Shown here: positions 1-9,527 of the stretch, in pieces
Position numbering within the stretch: position 1 is the first letter of the stretch
How the letters are laid out: each line of letters opens with the position of its first letter
DNA from: DATCHW01 sp963806045
GTDB taxonomy: Bacteria > Bacteroidota > Ignavibacteria > Tepidaquicellales > Tepidaquicellaceae
Direction of reading: 5' to 3'
DNA: 64,000 nt
NCBI GenBank assembly: GCA_963806045.1
Contig: CAWDWP010000007.1
Location: forward strand, 124,001-188,000
The notes under the pieces: model-generated
What the model was told of the DNA's origin: nothing
Database searches by the model: none
The model's input: only the letters and a program-made list of their open reading frames with translations
Program-made: the position numbers and the translations under genes

Positions 1-3000
1 TTTATAGTACTCTTTCTCATTACTACATTATTATCGAAAATAATTTCACTGCAAATTATCTCTGTTTTGAAACTATCAAAATTATTTTTCAATATCCCTT
101 CAATTTTTTTTGATGTTTTTGTATAGATTTTTATTCCATCATTAACATTAAAATTATTTGTTTTTCGGTAATTTTGAACTCTGTTTAGAAATTCCCTTAC
201 AATTCCTTCTTCAATTAATTCACTATTTAGTTTTGTATCCAGCGCAATCGTTATATTGTCTTCAGATCTCGATTAACCAGCCTTCAATATTCTCGGTTAA
301 TATCTCAATATCTTCACTGGATATTTCAAATCCATCTTTTCCTATGCTGTTTTCTTTTTTCAATTTTCTTAATATCATCATTAGTGAAATTGTTGATTAT
401 CACCTGGACTTTCTTTACATCCTTTCCGAACTTCGGTCCAATAGATTTGAAGTTAGGTTTAGCTTTTTTTCTTATTATATCCGAATCTCCTTCTATTAGT
501 TTCAATTCTTTAACATTTATTTCTTCAAGTATTATATTCTTAACATTCAACAATTGTGCCTTCTGATTGTGCTTCGAGAACAGGAACTATAAGTTGACTC
601 AATGGCTGCCTGACTTTTAAATTATTTTTTACTCTGACAGCTCTGACCAGGTTAACAATTTTTTGAGCAAGACTCATCTGGTTTTCAAGATTATCATTAA
701 TGCAAGATGCATCATAACCCGTGTATTCGGAAAGATGAATAGACTTGACTGAATCAGTTAATCCTAGAAATATTTTTTCCGAAATGAAAGGAGCCAGAGA
801 AGCAGTGAGTTTTACCACTTCAAAAAGGCATTCATAAAGTGTATTATAGGCACTAAGTCTATCATTTTCATTTGCAGGATTTCTGAACCTTTTTCTGTTT
901 CTTCTTACATACCAGTTGGACAATTCATCGATAGTAAAATCATAGATAATACGGGAAGCTTTTGTAATATCATAATTATCCATTAGTTCAAAATAATTCT
1001 TCTTAAGTGAATTTAATTTAGAAATAATCCACTTGTCAATTTCGGCTCTTTTGTCAACCGGTAATGCGCTTTCCTGAGAGTGATGAAAACCTATAAGATT
1101 AGAATAAATTACATAAAACTTATAAGTGTTTATTAAAGTATCAAAAAATTTATTTTTAATTTCAACCAAATCATCTTCATCAAATAATTTGGATTTACCC
1201 ATTGGAGAAGAAAATACCAGATACCATCTCAAAATATCAGCCCCGAATTTATTCATAATGTCGAATGGATTTGCAACATTACCAAGGGACTTACTCATTT
1301 TCTTTCCGAATTTATCAAGAATCAGTCCGTTAACAATTAAGTTTTTATATGCCGGTTTATTAAATAAAAAAGTACCTATTGCATGCATAGAATAGAACCA
1401 TCCTCGTGGTTTGATCAAGTCCTTCCGCTATGAAATCTGCAGGATAGTTATGCTCGAATAATTCTTTATTTTCAAAAGGATAATGATATTGGGCAAAAGG
1501 CATAGAACCGCTGTCAAACCAGCAATCTATTACAACGGGTTCTCTTTTCATGAGCTTTCCTGTTTCGGAAAGAACTTTTAAGTTATCTATATATGGAAGA
1601 TGAAGATCGAAAGGTTGTTTTTCATTATATACTTCATCAAAATTAGTTGCTTTCTTCTTTAACTCTTCGATGCTTCCTATACATTCATATTTGATAATTC
1701 CATCGTCATTCTTCATAACCCCATATCGGCAGGGGAGTTCCCCAGAATCTATTTCTTGATAATGCCCAATCCTTATTTTCCTCAAGCCAGTTACCAAATC
1801 TTCCCGTTCCGAATTCCTTTGGATTCCAGTTGATTTCTTTATTCAGGGAAATCATTTTGTCTTTGTACTGAGTTGTCCTAATAAACCAGGAATCAGTTGC
1901 ATAATATATTAAAGGCTTATTATGTCTCCAGCAAAAAGGATAACTGTGAGTGAACATTTCTTTTTTATACAGTCTTCCGGAATGTTTCAAATCGGAAATT
2001 ATTTCCGGGATCTGCTTCCTTAAAATTCTTTGATTCAAATTTGCCATATCCTTTTTTGAATAAACCATTTTTTTCAACTGCCTGAACCATTGGAAGGTCA
2101 TATTTTAATCCAACATTGAAGTCATCATCACCAAACGCAGGAGCAATGTGAACTATTCCTGTTCCATCATCCATCGTCACGAAATCCCCGCAAGTTACAT
2201 AATATGATTTCTTTTCGGGTATTACAAAATCAAACAAAGATTCGTATTCGGTAAATTCTAATACTTTTCCTTCGAATTCTTCAACTATATTAAATTCTTC
2301 TTTCAGAACAGATAACCGGGCTTTTGCTAGTATCAATTTTCCTGTCTCTTTGGTATCAGCAAGTACATATGTTTCTTTAGGATTTATACAAACTGCTACG
2401 TTTGAAAGTAAAGTCCATGGAGTGGTTGTCCAGACTAAAAAGTCGGAGCCGGAATATTTTCCTGATTTTATTTTAAACTTTACGTAAATTGATGGATCTT
2501 TAATATCCTGATAACCCTGTGCAACTTCGTGTGAAGATAGGGGAGATTCACAAATGGGACAAAATGGTTGAATTTTGAATCCTTTATATATCAGACCTTC
2601 ATCGAAAAATCTTTTTAGCGCCCACCATACAGATTCAATATACTCATTATGAAATGTAACATAAGCATCTTTTAAATCAACCCAATAACCCATTCTATCT
2701 GTCAGGTTTTCCCATTCAGATAAATATGTGAAAATTGATTCTTTACAAGCATTATTGAATTCGATAGCACCAAATTTCTTTATATCATCCTTGGATCTGA
2801 ATCCTAATTTCTTTTCGACTTCCACTTCCACAGGTAAACCATGGGTATCCCAGCCAGCTTTTCTATATACTTTGTATCCGGACATAGTTTTATACCTGCA
2901 AATCATATCTTTAACAGTTCTGGATATTACATGATGAATACCTGGCATTCCGTTGGCTGTGGGAGGACCCTCATAAAAGGTAAACTCTTTCTTTCCACTT

Positions 3001-3125
3001 TTGGATGAAATACTCTTCCTGAAAGTATCATTATTTTTCCAATAAACTAGAATTTCTCGTTCTAATTCAGGTAAATTTATATTTTCTTCTAAATTTTTAT
3101 ACACATTTTCTAAAAATAAACACAT
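1..3125 (-). CDS. ileS: Isoleucyl-tRNA synthetase, type 2, with six apparent +1 frameshifts; 3' end lies outside the window
   Basis: Charges tRNA-Ile in the cytoplasm. Starting at 3125 (ATG), the frame carries the HIGH-like PGIHH motif near 2938, the class I segment GWDTHGLPVEVEVEKK near 2820-2865 and the editing-domain motif TTTPWTLLSN near 2400-2433. It then changes frame near 2005-2009, 1722-1728, 1412-1417, 550-556, 356-361 and 264-272, each time in the direction expected of one extra base. The stitched protein continues through GTPLPIW, the conserved DQTRGWFYSMH, KMSKSLGN (about 1285-1300) and a C-terminal anticodon-binding region still open at position 1, so it exceeds 1035 residues. 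That length and the motif forms fit the eukaryote-like type-2 IleRS, a form often associated with mupirocin tolerance (family knowledge). Residue conservation is excellent on both sides of every break, which is unlike an old pseudogene. Sequencing error, recent decay or recoding cannot be separated from sequence alone. Confidence 0.9.
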
Positions 3126-3371
3126 AAGCTATACAATAAAGAGTATAATATCAATGTATATATTAAGAATTCTTCGCAAATTTACTTGCTTTTTGAAATA
3201 TTGAATGGATATATAACCTTATGTTAAAATAAAGTTTTGAATTGAATAGTTAACAGGTATTTATTTTTAAAGATGAAGCATTGATCGGGCGGTAAATTAT
3301 TTATGATGCTATTTTTCCAGAAAGTACAATACGTAAAATCTCGAATATTGGTATTTAAATGATGATTATAT

Positions 3372-3809
3372 TTAATTATTTCTTTTCCTTAATTCTTTAT
3401 TCAAGAACTGCTTTAAATTTCTCTGGAAAATTATTGTTTGAGCTATTTGCTTATAATTAAATATGGTTTTAAGTTCAGTATAAAAATCCTTTTTGGAGTT
3501 TTCTATCTGTTGATCGATTTCGAAAATTCTGTCTGTCTTGGAACTCATATCAGACGCATCAAGATTATTCTCGATTGATTCCATTAGATCCTTTTTTTCT
3601 TTATTTAGTACCCTGATATCATTTATACTTTTATTATATATTTTAAAAAATTTATCACCTAAAGAATCCGATATTTCCAGCTTTTCTATAAATTTTTGCC
3701 TGATAATTCTCTGCAATTTTTTTTTGTTATCAATCTGGCTATAAATAAAATTTTGACTAACTATAACTATCAGAAAAACCAGGATCAATTTTGTTTTTAT
3801 ATTTTTCAT
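3372..3809 (-). CDS. Small exported Spy/CpxP-like helical protein
   Basis: A 145-residue protein with a clear N-terminal signal peptide (MKNIKTKLILVFLIVIVSQ, cleavage after about residue 25). The rest is charged and helical, with patterns reminiscent of Spy/CpxP-type periplasmic proteins ('RQKFIEKLEISDSLGDKFF', 'IDQQIENSKKDFYTELKTIF'). It is the last gene of a three-gene minus-strand unit, starting 5 bases after the anti-sigma-like gene, which itself follows an ECF sigma gene by 4 bases. By analogy with Spy/CpxP and CnrX-type proteins it could be a periplasmic stress sensor or chaperone. That role is inferred from context and helical character; no catalytic motif is visible. Confidence 0.6.
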   Translation of the reverse strand: MKNIKTKLILVFLIVIVSQNFIYSQIDNKKKLQRIIRQKFIEKLEISDSLGDKFFKIYNKSINDIRVLNKEKKDLMESIENNLDASDMSSKTDRIFEIDQQIENSKKDFYTELKTIFNYKQIAQTIIFQRNLKQFLNKELRKRNN

Positions 3810-3814
3810 ATTAA

Positions 3815-4555
3815 TTATAACTTTTCGTTTTTTAGATTATCTAAGATGTCATTTTGAGTATCCTCATCCAGTTGATTGAACTGGGATTGTAAGTTACTAA
3901 TGTCATCTTCATCTTTGGAAAATACTTCAGTTGTCTCAATAGTCTCTGCATCAATATTGTCATTATTGTCAATATTATCAGCATTGTCAATTCTGTAATC
4001 ATTAAAAGAATAATTATTTAGTTTAGCATTATTTACATCTGAAGCAGACTTAGTTTCATTCACTGTATCTTCAACCTCTGTTGATTGTGTTTTTAAGTAA
4101 TCTTCTGTTTCAACTTTATTTAATACTGAATCTTTATTTTTAAAATCAGTTTTAGAATCATTGGAAATATAAATGGAATTTTCGCTATCGGAATGATTGT
4201 TGAAATACACGCTGTAAATAAGAAATATTAATAGTATTGGAATTACGGGAACTAAATAATTCCAATAATATCTTTTTAACTTGAGGAATGAAAATATATT
4301 TTGTTTTGACGTTATCCTTTCCTCTATTTTACTATTTAAACGTGGCAAGATTGTATTAAAATAATTATCAGGCGGCTCTTGAAACTTCGCAAGTTTCAAG
4401 AAATATATTGAATCTTTCATTTCTTCGTATTCTTTCTTAAAACCGGGATTTATTTTTATTTCTCTTTCTATCCTTGCAATTTCGTTAACATCATTAATCT
4501 TATCCTGAATATAATCAGGTAAACTCATTCTCAGTTCTTCTAAATTGTTTTTCAT
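3815..4555 (-). CDS. Probable membrane anti-sigma factor
   Basis: A 246-residue single-pass membrane protein. The cytoplasmic N-terminal part (about residues 1-95) is acidic and helical. One transmembrane segment follows at about residues 97-118 (NYLVPVIPILLIFLIYSVYF). The outer part is long, hydrophilic and rich in Asn, Asp, Ser and Thr. No zinc-binding HxxxCxxC motif is visible, so it is not a classical ZAS anti-sigma factor. The assignment rests on topology and on its place directly downstream (4 bases) of an ECF sigma factor gene and upstream of a periplasmic helical protein. It probably holds the sigma factor at the membrane until an envelope signal releases it. The tail contains a run of N-I-D-N-N-D-type residues of low complexity. 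Confidence 0.6.
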   Translation of the reverse strand: MKNNLEELRMSLPDYIQDKINDVNEIARIEREIKINPGFKKEYEEMKDSIYFLKLAKFQEPPDNYFNTILPRLNSKIEERITSKQNIFSFLKLKRYYWNYLVPVIPILLIFLIYSVYFNNHSDSENSIYISNDSKTDFKNKDSVLNKVETEDYLKTQSTEVEDTVNETKSASDVNNAKLNNYSFNDYRIDNADNIDNNDNIDAETIETTEVFSKDEDDISNLQSQFNQLDEDTQNDILDNLKNEKL

Positions 4556-4559
4556 AATA

Positions 4560-5144
4560 TTATTCCTTAAAAATAACTTTTTTCTTAAGATATTCTTCTA
4601 TTTTTTTTGTTGCATGGAAATAATTTGCCTTTAAACCACCTGTAGATTTGTTCAATATTGCTCCTATTTCATCGTATGTCAGATTATCATAAAATCTCAT
4701 GTTGAATACAGCTCTTTGCTGCGGAGGTAGTGAAAAAATAGCCTGTTCAAGAAGTTTTGTTCTCTGGACACTATCGTGCATCTCATCAGGTTTCATTTCA
4801 TTTGAGGTTATTTTATACGCTTCGGTGTCATAATCTGCTTTTTTGCTCAATATTCTTTTATTTTTATTTAAATAATTTATCGAATAATTTACTGCGATTT
4901 TATAAATATATGTAAAAAATTTTGAGTCACCCCGAAAATTTTTCAAAGAGTCATAAATCTTTAAGAAAACTTCCTGTGTAATATCATCTGCTTCATCATG
5001 ATCCAAAACAATTTTTCTTATTACCCAGTATATTTTTTTTTGATATTTCAAAACGAGATAATTGAATGCACTTTTATTGCCTTTATTGAAACTTTCAATA
5101 ATATCACTATCTTCACTGTTTATATTAATTATTAGGCCGTTCAA
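4560..5144 (-). CDS. ECF-family RNA polymerase sigma factor
   Basis: A 194-residue sigma-70 family protein with only regions 2 and 4, typical of ECF sigmas. Region 2 (about residues 15-85) has the core-binding and -10 recognition pattern, with DEADDITQEVFLKIY followed by FRGDSKFFTYIYKIAVN. Region 4 (about 130-185) has SLPPQQRAVFNMRFYDNLTY then the helix-turn-helix DEIGAILNKSTGGLKANY. It is the first gene of a tight operon with a membrane anti-sigma-like protein and a small periplasmic protein, so it probably responds to envelope conditions and regulates its own operon. The target regulon cannot be seen here. Confidence 0.92.
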   Translation of the reverse strand: MNGLIININSEDSDIIESFNKGNKSAFNYLVLKYQKKIYWVIRKIVLDHDEADDITQEVFLKIYDSLKNFRGDSKFFTYIYKIAVNYSINYLNKNKRILSKKADYDTEAYKITSNEMKPDEMHDSVQRTKLLEQAIFSLPPQQRAVFNMRFYDNLTYDEIGAILNKSTGGLKANYFHATKKIEEYLKKKVIFKE

Positions 5145-5307
5145 TATTTATCAATTTCATTAATTAGACAATTTTATGCATTTAATGGTTTAATTCAAAT
5201 TAAAATTGTGATTATATATTTGTAAATCAATAGTTTAAGTAAATCAAAATTTCTTAAGCAGTAATTTTTTTAGTTCATTTATCTTAAACCTTTGGTAAAT
5301 TTGTAAA

Positions 5308-6336
5308 ATGATTATTCAACCAAAATACCTTCATTTCATAAGGAAACACTCTTTATACATCATTCCTATTTTAAGTTTAGTTATTATTTTAACTATATTT
5401 ATTATCAATATTTTAAACAAAGAATCGAGGATACTAAGTTCAGATAATTCTAACCGTAGAAACAATGAGGAAATTATATCGCCTCTGAATAACGAAAAAA
5501 CTGAAATGAACTCTATGAGAGACAATATAAATTATAGTTCATATCAGATTTTAAATTATGTGGATAAATTATTTGAAAACTGGGTTGGAGTATTTGATTA
5601 TTTTCTTTTTAATTTAAATATATCTTCAAGTGAACAGAGTGATGTACAAAGTACAATCTCAAAAAATATCGAAAAATTCAGGAATGATTTTACATCCGGG
5701 GATTTGAATTTTCTGGTAAAAGAATACGGAGACTTAATTAAAAAAGAATGCAATATTTATAAATTAGACTGGAGAATTATTTTATCCATAGTACGACAGG
5801 AATCATATTTTAATCCCAATGCAGTTTCCCGGGCTGGTGCTTTTGGACTGATGCAGATTATGCCGGGTACCGGTAATAGTCTTCAAAATTTATTACAACT
5901 TGAAGATACAAAAACACCTCAGAATAATCTGATTGCAGGAATTTATTATTTTGCAACTCTTGTAGCTGATTTTGAATTTACAGGACAGGAAAAATATCAG
6001 TTTGCACTCTGTTCATATAATGCAGGTTTAGGAAGAACGATAGATGCAATGACAATTACATATTTTTTAGATGAGGATTACAAAAAATGGGACAATGTTA
6101 AAGAAAATTTGAAATATTTAAGCTCGAAATCAGACTCTATACAAAAATTGGTATGGCCAGTTTCAAAAAAACCTTCATATGGAACACTCGATAATTGGCA
6201 GGAACCTTATAAATATGTGACGAAAGTGATATATTATTATGATGAATATAAAAAAATATTTGAATCAAATCTGCCCGGAGAAAAAGCATCGAAAAAATCT
6301 TCCTCCAAAAAGAGTAAAAAAAGTAAAAGTAAGTAA
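5308..6336 (+). CDS. Membrane-anchored lytic transglycosylase (SLT domain)
   Basis: Cleaves the glycan strands of peptidoglycan. An N-terminal membrane anchor lies at about residues 14-36. The SLT/MltC-like domain is at about residues 140-300, with the catalytic Glu in IVRQESYFNPNA (E165) and the family motifs AGAFGLMQIMP and ALCSYNAGLGR. The C-terminus is a lysine- and serine-rich tail (KASKKSSSKKSKKSKSK), a basic low-complexity end that could bind wall polymers or nucleic acid nonspecifically. The 342-residue length suits the family. It is transcribed divergently from the ECF sigma operon and convergently with the ComF-like gene, ending 5 bases before it. Confidence 0.9.
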   Translation: MIIQPKYLHFIRKHSLYIIPILSLVIILTIFIINILNKESRILSSDNSNRRNNEEIISPLNNEKTEMNSMRDNINYSSYQILNYVDKLFENWVGVFDYFLFNLNISSSEQSDVQSTISKNIEKFRNDFTSGDLNFLVKEYGDLIKKECNIYKLDWRIILSIVRQESYFNPNAVSRAGAFGLMQIMPGTGNSLQNLLQLEDTKTPQNNLIAGIYYFATLVADFEFTGQEKYQFALCSYNAGLGRTIDAMTITYFLDEDYKKWDNVKENLKYLSSKSDSIQKLVWPVSKKPSYGTLDNWQEPYKYVTKVIYYYDEYKKIFESNLPGEKASKKSSSKKSKKSKSK

Positions 6337-6341
6337 TTATG

Positions 6342-7043
6342 TCAGGAATATACTGTCATAGCAAGTGTCAGGCACATAATTCTTTTCACACCATTTTTTC
6401 TTAGTAATTTAATGATTTCATTTAATGTAGTTCCGGTTGTAACAACATCATCTATTATAACAACATTCATTTTTTCATATTCACTTGTGTAATGGGGATT
6501 TACTTTAAATGCATTTTTTAAATTAAGTTCCCGTTCTTTAATTTTGAGATGAGTTTGGGTCTTAGTATTTTTCACCCTTATTATCAAATCGTCTATATAC
6601 TTCAATTTCAGAATTTCATTTACACCTTCAGAAATATAGTAGGATTGATTATAACCGCGTTCGCGTTGTTTAGATTGAAACAATGGAACGGGAGCAATTA
6701 CGTTGAAATCACTGAATGATTTATAATAATCAGTATTAGAAAGTTCTTTCATAATATAGAATCCCAAATATTGACCCATTTTTCTCATTCCACCATATTT
6801 CAAATAATGAATTACTTTTTGAATATCGCTTTCTTCCTGAAATCTAAAAAAAGAAAGAGATATATCGCTTTTTAGTTTTAATTTTAATTCTATGAGGTCA
6901 TTGTTATTTACCCGAATCAAAGATTTTAATATTGAATCTTCGATGTATTGGTTTGAATTATTGACGGACAGTTTATTTCCGGATACAAGACAAATTTTTG
7001 GAAAAATGAAATCTGTAATTTCAGTTAATAATGGGATTTTCAA
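6342..7043 (-). CDS. ComF-family phosphoribosyltransferase-like protein
   Basis: A 233-residue protein with the PRPP-binding loop VVIIDDVVTTGTT near residues 190-202 and the ComF hallmark PVPLFQSKQRERGYNQS at about 115-131. ComF proteins belong to the type I phosphoribosyltransferase fold and are linked to DNA uptake and handling. Most family members carry an N-terminal Cys4 zinc ribbon; here the N-terminal 50 residues hold only one cysteine (KICLVSG), so the zinc site is absent. It starts only 3 bases after the stop of ettA on the same strand and is probably co-transcribed with it. Confidence 0.85.
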   Translation of the reverse strand: MKIPLLTEITDFIFPKICLVSGNKLSVNNSNQYIEDSILKSLIRVNNNDLIELKLKLKSDISLSFFRFQEESDIQKVIHYLKYGGMRKMGQYLGFYIMKELSNTDYYKSFSDFNVIAPVPLFQSKQRERGYNQSYYISEGVNEILKLKYIDDLIIRVKNTKTQTHLKIKERELNLKNAFKVNPHYTSEYEKMNVVIIDDVVTTGTTLNEIIKLLRKNGVKRIMCLTLAMTVYS

Positions 7044-7046
7044 TTC

Positions 7047-8726
7047 TTAGTTCATTTCTTTTAATTTTCTGTATCTGAATTTTTTAGGTTCTATATCACC
7101 CAGTCTTTTTTTCTTATTTTCCTCATATTCCGAAAATGAGCCTTCGAAGTAATATACTTCTGAATTACCTTCAAATGCAAGAATGTGTGTTGCAATTCTG
7201 TCAAGGAACCATCTGTCATGGGATATTATCACCGCGCATCCGGCGAAATTATCCAGTCCATCTTCAAGAGCTCTGAGAGTATTTATATCTATATCATTTG
7301 TTGGTTCATCGAGTAATAAAACATTTGCCTCTGATTTTAAAGTCATAGCTAAATGTAATCTGTTTCGTTCTCCGCCTGAAAGCATACTTATCTTTTTTTC
7401 CTGATCAGCACCTCCAAAATTGAATTTTGATACGTATGCTCTTGAATTAAAAAGTTTACCTGTTAAATTAATAAATTCTTCTCCACCTGAGATTACTTCC
7501 CAAACAGATTTTTCGGGATCAATATCAGCATGTTCCTGGTCGATATAACCAACTTTAACTGTTTCTCCCATCACAATATCTCCGGAATCTTGTTTTTCAG
7601 TTCCCAGAATCATTTTAAATAAAGTTGTTTTTCCTGCACCATTAGGTCCTATCACGCCTACTATTCCTGCAGGAGGTAATTCAAAATTAAGATTTTCGAA
7701 TAGTAGTTTATCTCCATATGATTTTTTCAGATCTTTTGATATAATAACTTTGTTACCTAGTCTCGGTCCATTAGGAATAAAAATTTCGACTTTATCCTCT
7801 TTTATTTTTGAATCTTCATTTAACATTTTATCATAAGCTTGTAGACGTGCTTTGGCTTTTGAATGTCTGGCTCTTGGTGATAATCTGACCCATTCCAATT
7901 CTCTTTCAAGGGTTTTGCGTTTTTTGCTTTCCTGTTTTTCTTCAAGTTCTAACCTCTTTGATTTTTGCTCAAGCCATGATGAATAATTGCCCTGCCAGGG
8001 AATTCCTTCACCTCTGTCTAACTCTAAAATCCATTTAGCGACATTATCTAAAAAATACCTATCGTGTGTAATTGCAATTACAGTACCTTTATATTCCTGA
8101 AGATGCTGTTCCAGCCATAATATTGATTCCGCATCTAAATGATTTGTCGGTTCATCAAGAAGGAGAATATCGGGTTCTGATAATAGCAATCTGCATAGAG
8201 CTACTCTTCTTTTTTCACCTCCGGATAAGTTTTTGACAGGAGAATCTCCATCAGGAGTATTTAAAGCATCCATAGCTCTGTTTAAAATAGAATCGATTTC
8301 CCATCCATTTTTTTGTTCAATAAGTTCTGTTAATTCCCCCTGTCTTTCGATGAGTTTAGTCATCTCATCATCAGACATAGGTTCGGAAAACTTTTCGTTG
8401 ATTTTGTTATATTCATTCAGGATTCCAATAATTTCTCCAACACCTTCCTGGATGATTTCTTTTACTGTTTTAGTATCATCAAGTTGAGGTTCTTGTTCGA
8501 GTATACCAATTGAATAATCTTTAGTAAAATGAATTTCACCTTCAAAGTTATCTTCAATTCCTGCTATAATTTTAAGAAGAGTAGATTTCCCTGAACCGTT
8601 CAAACCGATTATGCCAATTTTTGCACCGTAAAAAAAAGATAAATAGATATCTTTTAATACCTGTTTCCTGGGAGGAAAAAATTTACTTACACCAACTAAT
8701 GAAAATATAATTTTGTTATCTGACAT
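7047..8726 (-). CDS. ettA: Energy-dependent translational throttle protein EttA (ABC-F)
   Basis: A ribosome-associated ABC-F ATPase that gates early elongation in response to energy state. It has two ATP-binding cassettes: the first with GLNGSGKST near residue 42 and LSGGEKRRVALCRLL near 168; the second with GPNGAGKTT near 361 and LSGGERNRLHLAMTL near 447. They are joined by the linker region containing SPRARHSKAKARLQAYDKM, the EttA-type P-site tRNA interaction motif. The 559-residue length matches the subfamily (about 555). No transmembrane segment is present, as expected for ABC-F. No Shine-Dalgarno is visible upstream. The ComF-like gene follows after 3 bases. Confidence 0.95.
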   Translation of the reverse strand: MSDNKIIFSLVGVSKFFPPRKQVLKDIYLSFFYGAKIGIIGLNGSGKSTLLKIIAGIEDNFEGEIHFTKDYSIGILEQEPQLDDTKTVKEIIQEGVGEIIGILNEYNKINEKFSEPMSDDEMTKLIERQGELTELIEQKNGWEIDSILNRAMDALNTPDGDSPVKNLSGGEKRRVALCRLLLSEPDILLLDEPTNHLDAESILWLEQHLQEYKGTVIAITHDRYFLDNVAKWILELDRGEGIPWQGNYSSWLEQKSKRLELEEKQESKKRKTLERELEWVRLSPRARHSKAKARLQAYDKMLNEDSKIKEDKVEIFIPNGPRLGNKVIISKDLKKSYGDKLLFENLNFELPPAGIVGVIGPNGAGKTTLFKMILGTEKQDSGDIVMGETVKVGYIDQEHADIDPEKSVWEVISGGEEFINLTGKLFNSRAYVSKFNFGGADQEKKISMLSGGERNRLHLAMTLKSEANVLLLDEPTNDIDINTLRALEDGLDNFAGCAVIISHDRWFLDRIATHILAFEGNSEVYYFEGSFSEYEENKKKRLGDIEPKKFRYRKLKEMN

Positions 8727-8831
8727 AATTTATTAATTTATTGATGGAAAAGCAAAAGGGATGAGGATTAAATAAGATGAAATATTAAAATATATTTTTT
8801 ATAAGTTTATACTGAAAAAATTGTATTTCAT

Positions 8832-9287
8832 TTATTCTATTTCGCCGAGCAAATTTGATAAAAATGATTTTAATTCTGCTAAATCTTTTTTAAGATGTTC
8901 AGATGTTTCCGTATTTTCAGGCTTAACAGGGGAGCCATCAGTATCGTTAAATAAGCTTAATTCACCTTTATTCTTTGTGTAAAATTGTTTTGTCGGCAGA
9001 TTTTTTTTAACAATTTCAAGTTTAGAGCCTGAATTTTCTTCTTCTTCGGATTTATCAGAATAATTTTTGAGTAAATTCTTGGCACCTTCAATTGTATATT
9101 TCTCTTCCCGCAATAATTTTTTTATCTGAAAAATTAACTTGATATCTTTATTTGTATATATTCTGTTACCGGCAAGATTTTTTGCAGGCTTTAATTGTTC
9201 GAATTCTGTTTCCCAATATCTTAATACATATTGTTCCAAATCAGTTATTTTACTTACTTCACTGATGGAATAATAAAGTTTTTTCAT
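8832..9287 (-). CDS. MerR-family transcriptional regulator
   Basis: A DNA-binding regulator with an N-terminal MerR winged helix: YYSISEVSKITDLEQYVLRYWE, then the wing with AGNRIYTNKDIKLIFQIKKLL and the helix EKYTIEGAKNLL. The C-terminal part (after about residue 80) is short, polar and without ligand-binding cysteines, like the small MerR proteins common in Bacteroidota. The frame is open upstream to 9356. I prefer the ATG at 9287 because it begins with MKKLYYSISEVS and has AAAGAG 7 bases upstream; the ATG at 9305 is the alternative. It is monocistronic as far as can be seen. Confidence 0.85.
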   Translation of the reverse strand: MKKLYYSISEVSKITDLEQYVLRYWETEFEQLKPAKNLAGNRIYTNKDIKLIFQIKKLLREEKYTIEGAKNLLKNYSDKSEEEENSGSKLEIVKKNLPTKQFYTKNKGELSLFNDTDGSPVKPENTETSEHLKKDLAELKSFLSNLLGEIE

Positions 9288-9527
9288 TGCAAAACTCTTT
9301 TTCATATCCTGTAATTTAATTTTAATAAAAATAATGCAAAAAAAAGAATAAATCAATAGATTAGTTTAACTATAACATCCTAACAGATATTAAATTAATG
9401 TAGATAATATTAATTATATTAAAAGAAAATACGTGAAACTAGCGAATAAAACCATTAAATCAATTAAAAATGTATTTAATAAATATAAATAATTAGTTAA
9501 TTTAATTAAATAAAAAATCTAAATTAG

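Noticed and set aside
158..499. Plus-strand open frame of 113 codons in the ileS region
   Set aside because: It is antisense to a clear IleRS C-terminal coding frame and has a composition of repeated Phe/Leu/Ile/Ser typical of a shadow frame.
5296..5303. TAAATTTG before the lytic transglycosylase gene as a Bacteroidota-type -7 promoter box (TAnnTTTG)
   Set aside because: The octamer fits, but no matching -33 TTTG lies at the right distance and it is only 4 bases before the ATG; in AT-rich DNA this is likely chance.
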